This document shows, one piece after another, positions 46,298 to 59,070 of a DNA stretch of 64,000 nt. The position numbers and the translations under genes were made by a program. Below the pieces are notes generated by a model. That model was given only the letters and a program-made list of their open reading frames with translations, did not search any database and was not told where the DNA came from. Origin of the DNA: Myrica gale (taxonomy: Eukaryota > Streptophyta > Magnoliopsida > Fagales > Myricaceae); contig OZ005620.1 in the NCBI GenBank assembly GCA_963930655.1, positions 3,239,001 to 3,303,000 of the forward strand, read 5' to 3'. The stretch's first letter is position 1, and each line of letters starts with the position of its first letter.

Positions 46298-48450
46298 TTT
46301 TTTTTTAATAATCCTCAATACAATCATAGTACTCCAATAATAAGGCATCCAAAGCATACTTTGAGATCATCTATGCATTTGAAAGCTGGCACTTTTTAGC
46401 TAGAAGTTTAGAGTAGCTTTTATTTTTTTTATAAAAGGAAAAGAGGGGGGCCTCATTATTGGGGTAGTAGAAACACTTCAAGTGTAAGTCTGTGCAGCCA
46501 GCTTAACAATTTACTTTCGATATGATCATTGTAATATTTCAGCTACATAAATGTTCGGTTTGAATCAAAATTATTATCGACTGGACGAGACAATAGCCAC
46601 AACATCAGAGACCATTAAGCAGTCTCAATTCCATCCACTTAGCTTAGCCGCTCAATATCAAAGACAAAGACAAAGACAAGGACATTAGCTTGAAGAAAGC
46701 ATAACGACAAGACAAGACAGCTAGTTGTTTGGGGCCGAGTCTATTGGGAAAAGAAAACTGGACACGACAAGAGAACAAACTTCCCAACAAACTTCACAAA
46801 GTAATGTAACTGTGTGACCCACCGGAATGCATTGTGTGGGAGAACATGCCCTCGTTTTTCATGAGCGTATAACGTATGGCGTCAAAAGCTGAGGCCGAGG
46901 CCGGCGTTAACCTATCAGCCGGCAATGTGAGCTGGCCTAAGTTCACAATTGACCTCCGTAGCAGTCGATTTGAACTAAGGGGCTCGTTATAAAGTATTTT
47001 AGAATATAATAAGATTCAATCAAAATTTACAAAATGAAAATCTCAAATCTAAAAAATTTCTACGCAAACACCAATAATTTTTACACAATCTCCGACAACT
47101 TTTCACACAAACTTCAATACATTTTTTTAAAAAAATATAATAAATACTCTCTCTAGATTTTTTTAAGCTAACTCTAATATTTTTTATTAAATAATTACAT
47201 CAAATCATCTCTCTACACCTTTTTACAAACTTCAACAAAAACTAAATATCTTTAAAACTTTTCACCAATTTTTATACAAAAACCTATAAAATTTCAATCT
47301 ACATAAATATTCACAATTCTATCAAAATTTTACATTTTTTTTATGAAACTAACATTCCTTTAATAAAGGCCTACAAAATAGGAATATTAAAAAATTAGTT
47401 TACAAAATTGAATAAAAAAATGGACATCCTAGAAATTAACACCATCATCTAATAATAGTCTGACTCTATTAATTTGTAAGTCTCTTTTCAAAATAATAAC
47501 ATCAATCCCAATAATTTCTTCTCCTAAAACTTAGAATACTACTTATCATGCCTGTTACAGTTACGATTGCAATTGCATAAAGAAAATTTTTAAAACTAAA
47601 GATTTTAAAAAAAATATTTACAACGATGTCTCGAAATTGATTAAATGATTTAGCAATTTTATCTATTGAAACTGATTTATTGGTTAACTTTGAATAAAAA
47701 AATTAATTAATAAATTTACATCTAAAAATAAGAAGCAAATTTACAGTTTAATTTTAGATTTATTTTTTAAACTAAAATATATCATTTTTATGACCTGTCT
47801 AAGGCACCAAAAATGTTGAGTAGTCACTGATTTGATTCATATAGATGCTTCTCATAAAGAGCTTGCTCAAGCAGACAGTTCACATTGAGGCAATGAGGCC
47901 CCTCACGTCCAAATGTTTTATAGACTTCGACACCAGTGCAATGGGGTGGGGGGTAGGCAACGCCATTTATGCAACGCGTGGTAAAGGCAACCACTTGAAG
48001 AATCAATGGACAATATTAATGCAGAGGAGATTATGTGGATGAGCAAAACAGAGACTTCTGGTCTTCTGGATATAGCTCCTGACCTTCTGGTGGTTAACGA
48101 ATATGGTAGATTGAAATAGGGCCTTTCCAATTGATTGAGTTCAGATCAACTGTGAAAGATTGACAGGATGGTAAACTGGGTTGGGGGTTGGCCAATATTT
48201 AGCAATAAGTTATGATCATGGATGTGCACCTGCGCATATTTTACTCGGGACGAGAGTACACATTAGGAAGATTATTCTCATATTTACATGTTATATACAG
48301 ATCAGCTGTGACTACCACTGAAATAGATAACCATGTAGCTGAGAGCTTGTTCTCAACCTATGAACTCGAGCATAGGAACTGCATTTTTCCACATGCCAAC
48401 GAGGAGAAACATGTGGTGATGCAGAGTAGTACTGGAATGGCTCCAGTCAG
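46298..48450. other. Intergenic, 3' side of the Nudix gene
   Basis: 46980-47345 is a very AT-rich, weakly inverted MITE-like segment (..AAGTATTTTAGAA.. / ..CAAAATTTTACA..). 47824-48200 contains short ORFs without family resemblance. 48200-48450 is the probable 3' UTR of the Nudix gene. Confidence 0.35.
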
Positions 48451-51400
48451 TCAACAGGCCCTACAGTCGGAATCTTGAGTTTCGGTGACATTGTAATACA
48501 GGGAAGATGGCATGCCGTCGAATTTGGAGACCACTTCATGAGGAGTTAAGCCACAATAACGCTTCCCTAGCCGGGCAATACAAATATCGATAACTTTCTT
48601 GAACATGCAGTCTTCTTTTATAAGCGGTTGCTCCACAAACTCAACTAGGGGCATCCACTACAAGGTGAAGCATAAGAATCACTAGGAAGTCAGAAAGGGG
48701 ATCTGTTGACTGAATTACTAAATAAAATTTACACAAATGCATCTGGAGAGTCATTAGTCATTTGTTTGCCCTGAATCCTAATGACCTAAGTCATCAAATT
48801 AAAGGGACTACTGTGAACTATCTAGTTATTGAAGTGTCTCACTAGAAAAAGGGATGCATACAAGAGAAATCTCTTTCTTAAACAACAACATCGAGTGCTG
48901 CAAAAAGGCTATATGTTGATTCAGAGACAACAAAACGGTGGTGAGTCATGGAGCAACAACATGCTGCCACTACATTGGGATGAACTCCTATCGTCCAAAA
49001 AATGTAGATCATCCTGATTCCTGAACCATCTTCTAGGCCTGTCTTTTCGAAAGAAGCATCTGATGTGTGCTTCTTTTTGTTACATAGAAGCATTTGATGC
49101 GTGCTTCATTCCACCTATCTAATATCTTTTCCCTTTTCCTATTTTCCAGTGGATACAAACAAAGCCTTTTTTGTTCAAGGTTCAAGGTATAAGAAAAGGA
49201 TTGACTTCGAACTCATTGTAAAGTGCTGTACCTTAAAGCGGCTATTGGTGACAGCAAGTACTGTAAATCGTGACAGAAGCTAATGAACAGCATAAAACGA
49301 TTTCAAGTGTGCTGTGAGTTAACATTTACCTTAGCTGCTTGAATTTCAAGATCATCTACTATGATCTGAGTTGATAGGGGTCTTAGCATGCAGATGAAGA
49401 ACAAATCGGACTTTTTGAAAGCCATATTGTGAGCATGCCTGCATCCACAGATGTGCAAAGAATATTAGGACATTTGCTTCAGGAGGAAAAATTGAAGTGC
49501 TTAGGAAAGTATGACCAGAGTCATATTGCACTGGTTGATGCCGGTTTATGTATAGGATGCTCTGTCATACCAATCTTTGCAGTGTTGTTATGGTGATGCT
49601 AAAAGTTGCAATTCCTTTAATTAGAAAGCTGATAATACTAGTTTATCATTGGTTACTTCAGATTTCAACATATATAAGTGATATTCATATAGCCGTTTTT
49701 AACCTGCATTTAGATATGAGAAAAACATAGTGTTTTTACCTGAATGCTATAACTTCAACAAATTCAGTATCAACCTGCAAAGAAAATCCACCTCATTTCA
49801 ATTGGACAATTGAATGGACATTTTCTCTTATTAATGCAACTTGCAACCGTAAATTATTGATATCCAGATGAAAAAGGTTCGTCTCCTTGATTTCTCTTAC
49901 CCCGGTTTCTTCCTGCACTTCTCTTACAGCTCCAGTAAAAATCTCCTCTGACTGATACCAAATAAAATAATTGGTAAATAATATATAAGAAACAAACTGA
50001 AATTAATAAATTTCACAAGATGCTCGTCTCTTTTATGTTGGAACATATGAAAAGAGTTTGGTCAAGATCTGACAAACAAAGTACCTCTAGAATAAAACCA
50101 GTGGGTATTTTCCAAAGACCTTCTAAAGATGGAGCGCAGTGCTTCTCTTGCACTACAAGAACCTGAAAATAATCGAATCAATCATTAATATCAGTTTGAA
50201 CCTCTAGGGCTTTTGCATGCGTGTACTAGTTCATCATAGAAAATTAGTTTCAGATCATGCAGAGTACTCATTATCATTATGACTACAAAATTGCTTCTTG
50301 AATTCCTTCTGTGCAATCCAAACAACAGTGATTCTTCGATGACTATAGTGGAAGTCCAGGCAGAATGAGACGGAAGACCATAGAGACAGTTAAGTAGTTT
50401 GAGGAATCATTCTTGGCGCATTATCCACACAAGAAACCTTACCTCATTCCTTTCATTAGTAACAAATCCCCCAACACCTACTTGATGTGAAGCATTAGCA
50501 GGTAGCATGCAAGGTCCTTCAGGTATCCAGTATGTTAACATTACATATCCTTGCTCTGCGTGATGGTATTGAAAGCCTTCCTGTAACAAATTGACTTGTA
50601 TCAGAGGTTTAAAATCATTTCAGAGGGTTATCTAAATATTAAGTTTAAGGGAAAGCATTAAATGCCTGGGACAAATGGCACCAAGCTACTTGGAAAAGCT
50701 GGAAAGACAGAAGACCAGGTTTCCATCATCTAATTGATATTAATGGGAGTTTGAATAGCTGAATTCTCTTTTCTCATTGACATTTGCGGGAATTCAAATT
50801 GGACTCTGATTTGCTTAGGTGAGGGTGATTGATTGTTCCTTGATTAGCCAGCCTACATGTTTGTCAGAGTGAATATAAGGCCTCTTGGCCGGCATGGTTA
50901 TCTTAAAGTTTCAGAATTTGTCTCCTACTCGTGGATTTAACAATCTTCCTAGAGGATATTCTAGGGCCCCTGGTAAATTCTAGGGTATCACTGGTCGTAG
51001 ATGAAGGGTGCAACCCCTCCCCCTCACTTTCATCCACCGCCAGCCTATTGTTATACATTATTTTCCAAAAGGTCTGCAAAACCTGTATGGAATCTAGTTG
51101 GTTGAGGTTGAAATAAAACCGCAATCAATGTTTCTTTTTTTTAGGTGGGCGAACACACTATTAATTTCTGTTGACAAAAGGCTCTGAATACGGAAATTTG
51201 AGGTTAGAATGTACCTTTACGGCAATGGGAACAAGCTCAGATCGTTCTACTGGCAACTTCAACCATATTCCCTTCTTTCCCTGCAGTTAAATGAACTCGG
51301 ATTCTTCATGTCCCAAAGTTCAAGAAAATTCGCTGTACAGCATAATTTCATCTAGTGCCAAATCTTGGAAGCAGAAAAATTCAGTGAACAGCACCATAGC

Positions 51401-52125
51401 AAAAGGTTCGAGATGCGTATTAGATAGGCAGAGAAATTACCGTCTTCCTCCAATGAGAAAGAGAGGCATGAAGGATATAAGCAAACGCATTTGAATTAGC
51501 AGGTAAGCTTCCTTGATCAACAACAACTCCTCCATACTCATCATCAAATGCATGAAGTATTCTCCTATCTTTAGAATACAGTATCGAACTCGTCCCATTT
51601 ATTTGATGGGGAAATGGCTCCGTTGGAAGTGTTTCTTGGCCAACCGAACCAACGGCCGTTTTCGGTTGATAAGTATTATGCGAAGTAATTGAACATGAAG
51701 CCTTCAGAAATATCCCTAGAACCCAATATTGATGAAAGAGTTACAATTAGAATCTGCACATTCGCAAGGTCAAAACCTATGTACACAAACTGAGACGAGC
51801 TTATGTACGAAAATGTTTGAGCTTAAACATAACAGATGCTCGTCTGATGGCCATGAAAACAGAGGAAAAGAAAAGAATGGGAAATCTAATAACCTTCCCT
51901 AACATTCTACTCCTGCCGCCATCTTATTGGTACTCAAACTAAACGGTTAGACTATATTTTTGTGCTGAGTTAAGTGAAACAGTTACCTCTGTAAGCACAG
52001 AACTTTGGCGTGTACTTCACAGCAAGTGCGTGACTGAAATTCAGAAACGGGCTCGAGTTTGTTCTTCCCATATGGACTATCTCAGACTCAGACACGGACT
52101 TCAATCCAAACAATTTCATCTCCAT
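48451..52125 (-). CDS. NUDT8: Nudix hydrolase 8-like protein, nine exons
   Basis: Exons in order: 51987-52125, 51441-51715, 51215-51280, 50443-50580, 50085-50162, 49901-49951, 49740-49774, 49330-49438, 48451-48657; 365 residues, all GT-AG and in frame. After a variable N-terminus (MEMKLFGLKSVSESEIVHMG) comes the plant-specific pre-Nudix domain (VVDQGSLPANSNAFAYILHA, SLSHWRKTGKKGIWLKLP, GFQYHHAEQGYVML). Then the Nudix box, GFILESEEIFTGAVREVQEE with TGV next, matches GX5EX7REUXEEXGU completely; it is split by the intron between 50085 and 49951. The family hydrolyses nucleoside diphosphate derivatives; the exact substrate of NUDT8-type members is not established from sequence. The start at 52125 was chosen because it has an in-frame TAG just upstream and adds a plausible N-terminus to the Met at 52071. 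Confidence 0.92.
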
Positions 52126-52159
52126 CTATGACTGAATCTCCCAACAAACCTCAGACGAA

Positions 52160-52202
52160 CAGCTATATAAGCCAGTATCAATCAGAGTCTTTATATAACA
52201 GT
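52160..52202 (-). promoter_or_regulatory. TATA-like elements of the Nudix gene
   Basis: The minus strand has TTATATAAAG at about 52190-52200 and CTTATATAGC at about 52163-52172, 40-75 bp upstream of the ATG at 52125. Either could be the TATA box; the first is the better match. Confidence 0.35.
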
Positions 52203-52838
52203 ACACGAAGGGTGGCTGCAAAAGATACAGGTATAGATTTTTTCAACACGGGGTGCTCTAAACCAACAAAGAGCACACGGAATTCATCGTCACCAGAGAG
52301 AACTAAGGTTGCATGATGAAGTGAAAGACTTGGGAAGGCAATGGGGGACAGGCAAAGAGCTAATTAGCTAATTATGCACAAACCCAAGTAGAGACAGACC
52401 AACAAAGACAGGATCGTGCCCGTATCTTATCCAAATATCTCAGAATAAATAGTGGGGAAGTTGATTAATTGGTGGTGTGGAACGGGTGGTTCGTGACGAT
52501 GACACACAAGTTTGGAATCAACAGGAGAAGAAAAGAAAATCATTTCCAGTTCTGTCATAGGTAAAATGAAGAAAACGAGGGAATTAAATTCAAAAAAAGA
52601 TTAAGACTTAATTAGGCTGTGTTTCATTACTAAAATGTTAGCCTTCCAAAATTTTAACTTAATAAAATAATTACAATATAACGTGTCTCTCATCATCAAA
52701 TCATTACTTTTTCCTTTATAAAAATATATAAAATTCATTTAAATCATCTCTCTTCACTTTTTCACCGATTCGAATAACTTAAAATTTTATCCTCCCCAAA
52801 TTTTAACACTGAAAACAACTTTAATCTATCAGTCTGAC
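52203..52838. other. Upstream flank of the Nudix gene with MITE remains
   Basis: 52610-52830 resembles one of the TGTTT-ended MITEs (GCTGTGTTTCATTAC.. / ..CCCCAAATTTTAACA). The rest shows nothing that I can support. Confidence 0.35.
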
Positions 52839-52846
52839 TGTATTGT

Positions 52847-53189
52847 AGGGTTGCACAACTATAAGTGCTTATATGGAGGACAAGACCTAAGTGGTCTGGT
52901 TCGGTCTGCAAAGTGGTCCAGACCAGTTTTATTTTTTATTTTTTTATTTTTTTAGGTTAATTTCGAAGGGAAAATGACATGAAAAAACACATAGTTTTAG
53001 TTTAGGTTAAAATTAAATTTTTTAAGTTTATAATTTGCATTATATATATATATAACATTTTTATTTATATTAATAAATCCGGTCCATACCGGTTTTGCAA
53101 AAGGTATGGTCTGAACCGGATTTCAGAATCAAAACCGGACCGAACCACAAATCTAGTCCGGTCTGCGGTCCAATTTTATTTAGCCCTAC
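52847..53189. mobile_element. hAT-type MITE
   Basis: The left end AGGGTTGCAC and right end TAGCCCTAC are short inverted termini, flanked by (T/C)GTATTGT (8 bp, one mismatch). Subterminal GGTCTGGTTCGGTCTG and inverted ACCGGACCGAACC motifs parallel the GGTTCCGG arrays of the hAT element at 11 kb. Confidence 0.6.
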
Positions 53190-53394
53190 CGTATTGTCTA
53201 TGAGAGAAAACAAAATAAATAAAAAATAAAAATACCAAATTGAAAATGTGAGAAAGGGACAAAGATGGTGAAGAGAGGTACTGTATTTTAAAGTGGGAGG
53301 TTTCAGTCTTACACACTGTCAGAGACTGTGCACAATGCACAGGGTCGGCTGCAACTATAGGTAGCATAGGCGGTTGCCTAAGGCCCCTAAATTT

Positions 53395-53870
53395 AGGAGG
53401 CCTCCAATTCAAATTTTTTTAATGGTATATTTAAAAAAAAATTAATATTAAGGCCTAAAAATTTTGATGTTAAATATATTAATTGAATAGGCCTATTAAA
53501 TCTCATTGATTGAAGGGGTATTAAATTTAGAAGGCCCCCAATTCCAAATTTTTTTTAATGATATATTTAAAGAAAATTTAATATTAATGTCTAAAAAACT
53601 TGAGGTTAAATATATTAATTGAATAGATATATTAAATCTCCTTGATTGAATGAGCATTAAATTTAGGAGTGCCTCAATTCAAAAAAAACTTTAATGATAC
53701 ATTTAAAGAAAATTTAATATTAAGGCCTAAAAAACTTGAGGTTAGATATATTAATTGAATAGACATATTAAATCTCCTTAATTGAATGAGCATAAATTTA
53801 GGAGGCCCCCAATTTAAAAAAAAATTAATAGTATATTTAAATAAAATATAATATTAAAGCCTCCAAAAAC
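53395..53870. repeat. 135-bp tandem repeat, about 3.5 copies
   Basis: The motif (T)TTAGGAGGCCTCCAATTC and variants begin at 53395, 53529, 53665 and 53800, giving a period near 135 bp. Copies contain TATATTAATTGAATAG and TTAATATTAAGGCC. The preceding GGCGGTTGCCTAAGGCCCC may be part of the parent element. Non-coding. Confidence 0.85.
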
Positions 53871-54360
53871 TTAACCGCCTAATTATTCTGAGTTTGGTCG
53901 GCAGACCACAAGGAAAGTTCCCAATTTCCAATTTACCTAACTTATGAAAGATTGAGAGAGGTATTGTGAAAAGTCTAGTCAGTGAGCAGTGTGGGGATTC
54001 TTCACATACCAAAGAAGCTGATATTGTTAGGAATTTAGTCACTTCGGTGGCACTTTTCTTAAAAGTTGTTTTATTGGTTAATTATTTTCCTTCTCAAATT
54101 ATTAAAATAATTTTAGAAAGAGTCTTGATTATCATATTTGATATATGGAGTCCACAAAATTTAAAAATTAATCAATGCAGGTCTTAAAATAAAATTTGAT
54201 GGTCAAAATTGAGATTTATATTTGAGATTATTTTTGTAATTTGGGGACTTAAAGTCACGTTTCTCCATTTATTCGACTTTGCAGTTCATATTTTATGTTT
54301 TGTGCTCTTGCGATGATAATTTTAAATTTTCATTCATCTCAAGTTCATGTATAGAAGGAA

Positions 54361-54730
54361 TAATTACACTTTACGTCTTTTATCTTTGGGGTCATTTACA
54401 GTTTACACCCCGATATTTTATTTTTGAGACATTGAGCCTCTTATCTTCGGTATTTTTGCAGTGTAGACCACGTACTTAATTTGACCGTCTAAATTGAAGG
54501 ATTTCGTTAACACGTGAACCGGTCGACCGCTTCAAGTTACCTTTGTAGCAGTCGATCGGCTCGTCGTGCCTCTCACGTGTTGACGAAATCTATCAATTTA
54601 GACGGTCAAATCGAGTATGATATCTACATTACAAAAATATTGAACATAAGAGGCCCAATGTCTCAAAAATAAAACATCGGGGTGCAAATTATAAATGACT
54701 CCAAAGATAAGAGAGGCAAAGTGTAATTAT
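54361..54730. mobile_element. Fold-back MITE (element F)
   Basis: Arms TAATTACACTTTACG and CAAAGTGTAATTA, with strong pairing along about 170 bp (CATTGAGCCTCTTAT/ATAAGAGGCCCAATG; GACCGTCTAAATTGA/TCAATTTAGACGGTC). The loop region holds CCGGTCGACCGCTTC and CAGTCGATCGGC, the same GTCGACCG motif as the repeat at 33.9 kb. Confidence 0.8.
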
Positions 54731-54851
54731 CTCTTTGATGAAACAATTCTAATCTCTAGTAAAAGAGGGTCGACATATGGTGCTCATAAAAGGTCATAGT
54801 CCAAGATTTTAATTAATCCTCAAAATCATGTGCTAGATACTCATACCTAAC

Positions 54852-54948
54852 TACTAAAAGTTTGATTCGTAAATATCTATTAGAACTTTATCCCAATCCA
54901 CTTTCACTACTAAAAGTTTGATTCGTAAATATCTATTAGAGCTTAATT
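54852..54948. repeat. Short direct duplication
   Basis: ACTACTAAAAGTTTGATTCG and the following AAATATCTATTAGA occur twice, about 53 bp apart. Confidence 0.8.
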
Positions 54949-55804
54949 AGAAAATGAATTGATCGAATTAAAAGCTCAAACAACAAATTTTAGACACTCG
55001 ATCGAACAAGTGCCACAAGCTGAGTATTAATTAAGTCAAAGATTTCATTAATAAGCAGTACCATTAGAATTCAAACTCAACCAATAGATGCAGTTTGTTC
55101 ACAAATGAAAAATCTGTCATTTCGAATATTGAATTTTTGTCATCGGAAGCAATTAATTAAAAGTTGTAAAAGAAGGTATAATATTGACTGTTGTAGGCAT
55201 GGAATATTGATTAGGCTATTAAATTATCAAAATTCATTAAAATTCGACCTTTAATCTTATCATATTATTAATATATGCAACAAAATGGGTACATGGTACA
55301 ATATTGACTGTTGAATCTTATGAAAACGTAAATATTGAAGAATTTTAATGATTCAAGAGTTTAGTAGGATGAAAATTGGTAATTTAAACTCTAAATTGAT
55401 ATTTGTCTCTAATTCTTTTTCTAACTGATATTTGTATCTAATTCAAAAGAGGGAAAATTCATTGCTTCCCTTGCCTTTTATTTTCTCCATTGGGAAGGCC
55501 AGTATGTATATTCACACGCTCCGTGTAAGGCGTGTAGGGAAAACAGCTATGCCATTTCCAAAAGTAATTACCATTTTTTAATGGAAATTGCATGGACAGC
55601 ATTATTAGCACGTGAGCTTTTGGGGGAAACGTGGGTCCACCATAACGAATCATTCTTCCACCTGTCAGCCGGGTCCTATCGTGGGGACTGGAAATATTTT
55701 TCATTAAAATATAATTTAAAGGGCTAACATATAAACAGGTACAGGAAAATCTTTGAGAATAACAGATTTTTTATTGGGGCTCAGTCCCTACCCAGTACCT
55801 TTAA

Positions 55805-55990
55805 AATAGAGGCATAACTACCGATTACTGTATTATATATTAAATAATAACTTTAAAACTATAACACATTTATGTCGTGTAGTCTTATCTGCTGTCTAGA
55901 GGTTTAACAACCGAGTATTGTATTATATTAAATAATAACTTTAAAACTATAACGCATGTATGTGGTGTACTCTTATCTGCGAATCTAGAA
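55805..55990. repeat. Imperfect tandem duplication of about 93-100 bp
   Basis: ATTAAATAATAACTTTAAAA with flanking CTATAAC(A/G)CAT and TCTTATCTGC occurs twice. Non-coding. Confidence 0.75.
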
Positions 55991-57506
55991 TAATGTCTCT
56001 TCTTTTTTTCTTTTTTTCTTTTTTTTTTGAAAGTAATGACTCATTTTCTCAACGCTGTAAGTTTTATAATGTAAACTCATAAATTACCATAGTTAACACA
56101 TTATATTTTTTATATATTTTTTCTATCAAATTAAGAGAATTAATTTTTATTTTCTAAAACAAAATGACTATTATATGCCCTTTAAATTTAACATACTCTA
56201 CTTTTTAAGAGTATAATCAAAATGTCATATTAAAAAATATATTTATCATCTAATTTGATGGAAAAAAGACGAAGGGTGCAATGTGTTAGAGATTGATAGT
56301 TTGTGCGTACAATGTCTCAAATTTAGTAGTTTATAGTGCAAAGTGTAAAACACATAATAATTGGTAAATAAAATGTGTATTTTTTCTATTTTTATATCTA
56401 TTGTGTAATGGTATTTCAATAGACTATCAGGTCACAACCAAGGTTAAGCCTAGTTGGTACCACCTAATAGTTCACTAGCTCTAAGGGCAGGAATTCAAGT
56501 CAAGGTATAAGTTGAAATCGTTTACGAAAGTAAAGTCTAACCTTAGGCCTAATGGATGGATTGAAATTGACCGGTGGTTTTGCTGGTGCTACGGTGACGG
56601 GCTCGCTCAATAGACAATATTTATAGCTAGAACCAAACATTTTGCAGCATGAGTGCTCATATAATCATGTCCTAGAAAAAGTTATAACACAGATTTCCTG
56701 ATGACCTAATAATAATAATAATATTAATAATAAATTTACGGGGTGGGGGTGTCCCAAAACTTGTTAATGTACATAACAATATGTTTCACTTTTTAAAAAC
56801 TTAAAAAATCTGCTGGGTTAAAAAATATATAAGTGACGATTCATACATTCTGCTACTCAAACCATGCCGATCAAATACGAGTTTTTTTTCTCCTTTTTAA
56901 GTTTTTTAACGAGGGAATGCCCTTAATATTTCCTCTAGTTTATACTTTGCTCCGTGTATAAATAAAGTCATCCCGGTAAAAGCAACCGAGTGAACGGTTG
57001 ACTATAAATAATAACGTACCGTCCATGTTTATAACAAGCTAAATCACAGTCAAAATGCTTGTAGACATATAGAGTCAAAATCTATAGCTCAATTACAAGA
57101 CGAATCCAACTATATAGTTAAGAAATTTAAAACAATTGGAAATCTTTGTTTTCCTGAATTAAAACCTTTGGATTCAATCATGCATACAGTCCATTATTTA
57201 TGTCTAATTGTGATCAAATCTTATACTCAATCTGGATTTCTACGGGCAACCACCATTCTAAAAACTATGGAACGTTTTCACCAGATTAATGAATAATGCC
57301 CATGCCTGAATCTTCTCAGTTGCATATTGTCCCACATTGGCAATATAGATGAAACTTTCTTCACTTAAATAGAACACAAAAATTATGCATACCGGCCAAG
57401 ATCTTCGGAAATGAAATCCAAATTCATAATCTCAGATCCGCTGGGCTTGGCCTTTTTTATTCTTAACCGTCATGTTTTACACAATTTGATCGACAATTAA
57501 GCCACA

Positions 57507-58064
57507 ATGTTTTCTTCTTCTGTTTTTGAATAAGCGGCGGCCACAATGTCCTTCCAAATGTGCCAGAAATGGAGCGTTGTTGGCTTCAGCTACAAATCAA
57601 CGGGCCGGTTCAGCGTACGCCTAACTGGACAAAGCCAACCTCCACAGGTTTGTACCATAATGTCAAATCCGGCCCAAATTTTCAAGTTAACCCACAAGAT
57701 CATGCTCTAGCCAGCGAACCGTGATCCATATCATTCGCGCGCCCGCTTCTCCAAAGTGAGCTTGCCTTAACCCGGTTCTTAGCCCATGTTTTCTTCTTCT
57801 GTTTTTGAATAAGCGGCGGCCACAATGTCCTTCCAAATGTGCCAGAAATGGAGCGTTGTTGGCTTCAGCTACAAATCAACGGGCCGGTTCAGCGTACGCC
57901 TAACTGGACAAAGCCAACCTCCACAGGTTTGTACCATAATGTCAAATCCGGCCCAAATTTTCAAGTTAACCCACAAGATCATGCTCTAGCCAGCGAACCG
58001 TGATCCATATCATTCGCGCGCCCGCTTCTCCAAAGTGAGCTTGCCTTAACCCGGTTCTTAGCCC
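57507..58064. repeat. 279-bp near-perfect tandem duplication
   Basis: 57507-57785 and 57786-58064 appear identical throughout by eye. The unit is GC-richer than its surroundings and contains CATTCGCGCGCCCGC. No ORF of note. It is either a very recent duplication or an assembly artefact. Confidence 0.92.
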
Positions 58065-58586
58065 AAGTTGGTACCAACTTCCAAGACGAATTTCGATCCT
58101 CCACCCAACCTGATTCTTAGCCCAACCCAAAATCCTAAATCCAACAGACTCGAGAGATCTAACTCACGCCCGGCACACCCGGCTCTCAGCCGCCCAACTT
58201 GCTGCGGCCTGTCCGAAATCAGAAATTGACCAAATCTACGCCAATTTATTTCATTTGTATAGAACAGGACAAATCTGCTTATGCTTCAATGGAGTTTCTT
58301 GGATTCCAGTTTGGGGGTTAATCTATCAAGCACTAGTCCCACTCAAGCTGACCCAGCGGCATGCCTCGATTGCGATTTTTCTACTTGGTCGGAGCAATCC
58401 GACCACTTTGATACAACAGTAACCCATTAATTTTCTCTCCTTTTTGTTTTTTTTTCCTGGGTAAGAAACTTGAAGAATAAAAAAAGGACACATAATTAAT
58501 CACCAACATTAATGACTAATTAATACAACCCATTATTCAAGAGGGCCACTTATTCATTTTTTTTTTCTTGTTGAAACATTAAGATA

Positions 58587-59063
58587 AGGGGTAAACTCAT
58601 AATTAACCCCCTATGTTTGGGCAAAAATCATAGTTAGCCTCATATTTTTGAATCCAACAATTTGATACCCATAACTTTCGAAACCTATCAATCTTCGCCC
58701 CCCGTCTAAATTAGACGTTAAATCAAACGGAAAAGCATGAAAAATAATCAAAATGCCCCTCCAAAATAAAATTACTAAAAAAAATAAAAAAAATTCATTA
58801 AAAATAAAAAATGATATTTTTTCAAAAATTAATATTTTTTAAATAAAACTATATTGAAACTCTATTTCAATAATATATTTCTTTTAATTTATTTCTTAAA
58901 TTTATATTTTATTTTATTTTATTTTAAACTTTAGCTTTGGAGGGGCATTTCGGTCATTTTGATAGATTGTGAAAGTTATGGGTATCAAATTGTTGGATTC
59001 AAAAATATGGGGCTAACTATGATTTTTGCCCAAACATAAGGGGCTAACTATGACTTTACCCCT
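58587..59063. mobile_element. Fold-back MITE (element G) with 7-bp target duplication
   Basis: Termini AGGGGTAAA and TTTACCCCT are flanked by TAAGATA on both sides (58580-58586, 59064-59070). The arms are about 180 bp long (CTCATATTTTTGAATCCAAC/GTTGGATTCAAAAATATG), with the core CCCCGTCTAAATTAGACG. The intact ends make it the type member of the family in this window. Confidence 0.85.
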
Positions 59064-59070
59064 TAAGATA

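Larger units (their letters stand above)
54731..57506. other. Gene-poor AT-rich stretch
   Basis: Apart from the small duplications listed, I see no coding exon series, RNA gene or clear transposon here. The only ORF above 80 codons is at 55459-55704, without motifs. Confidence 0.4.
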
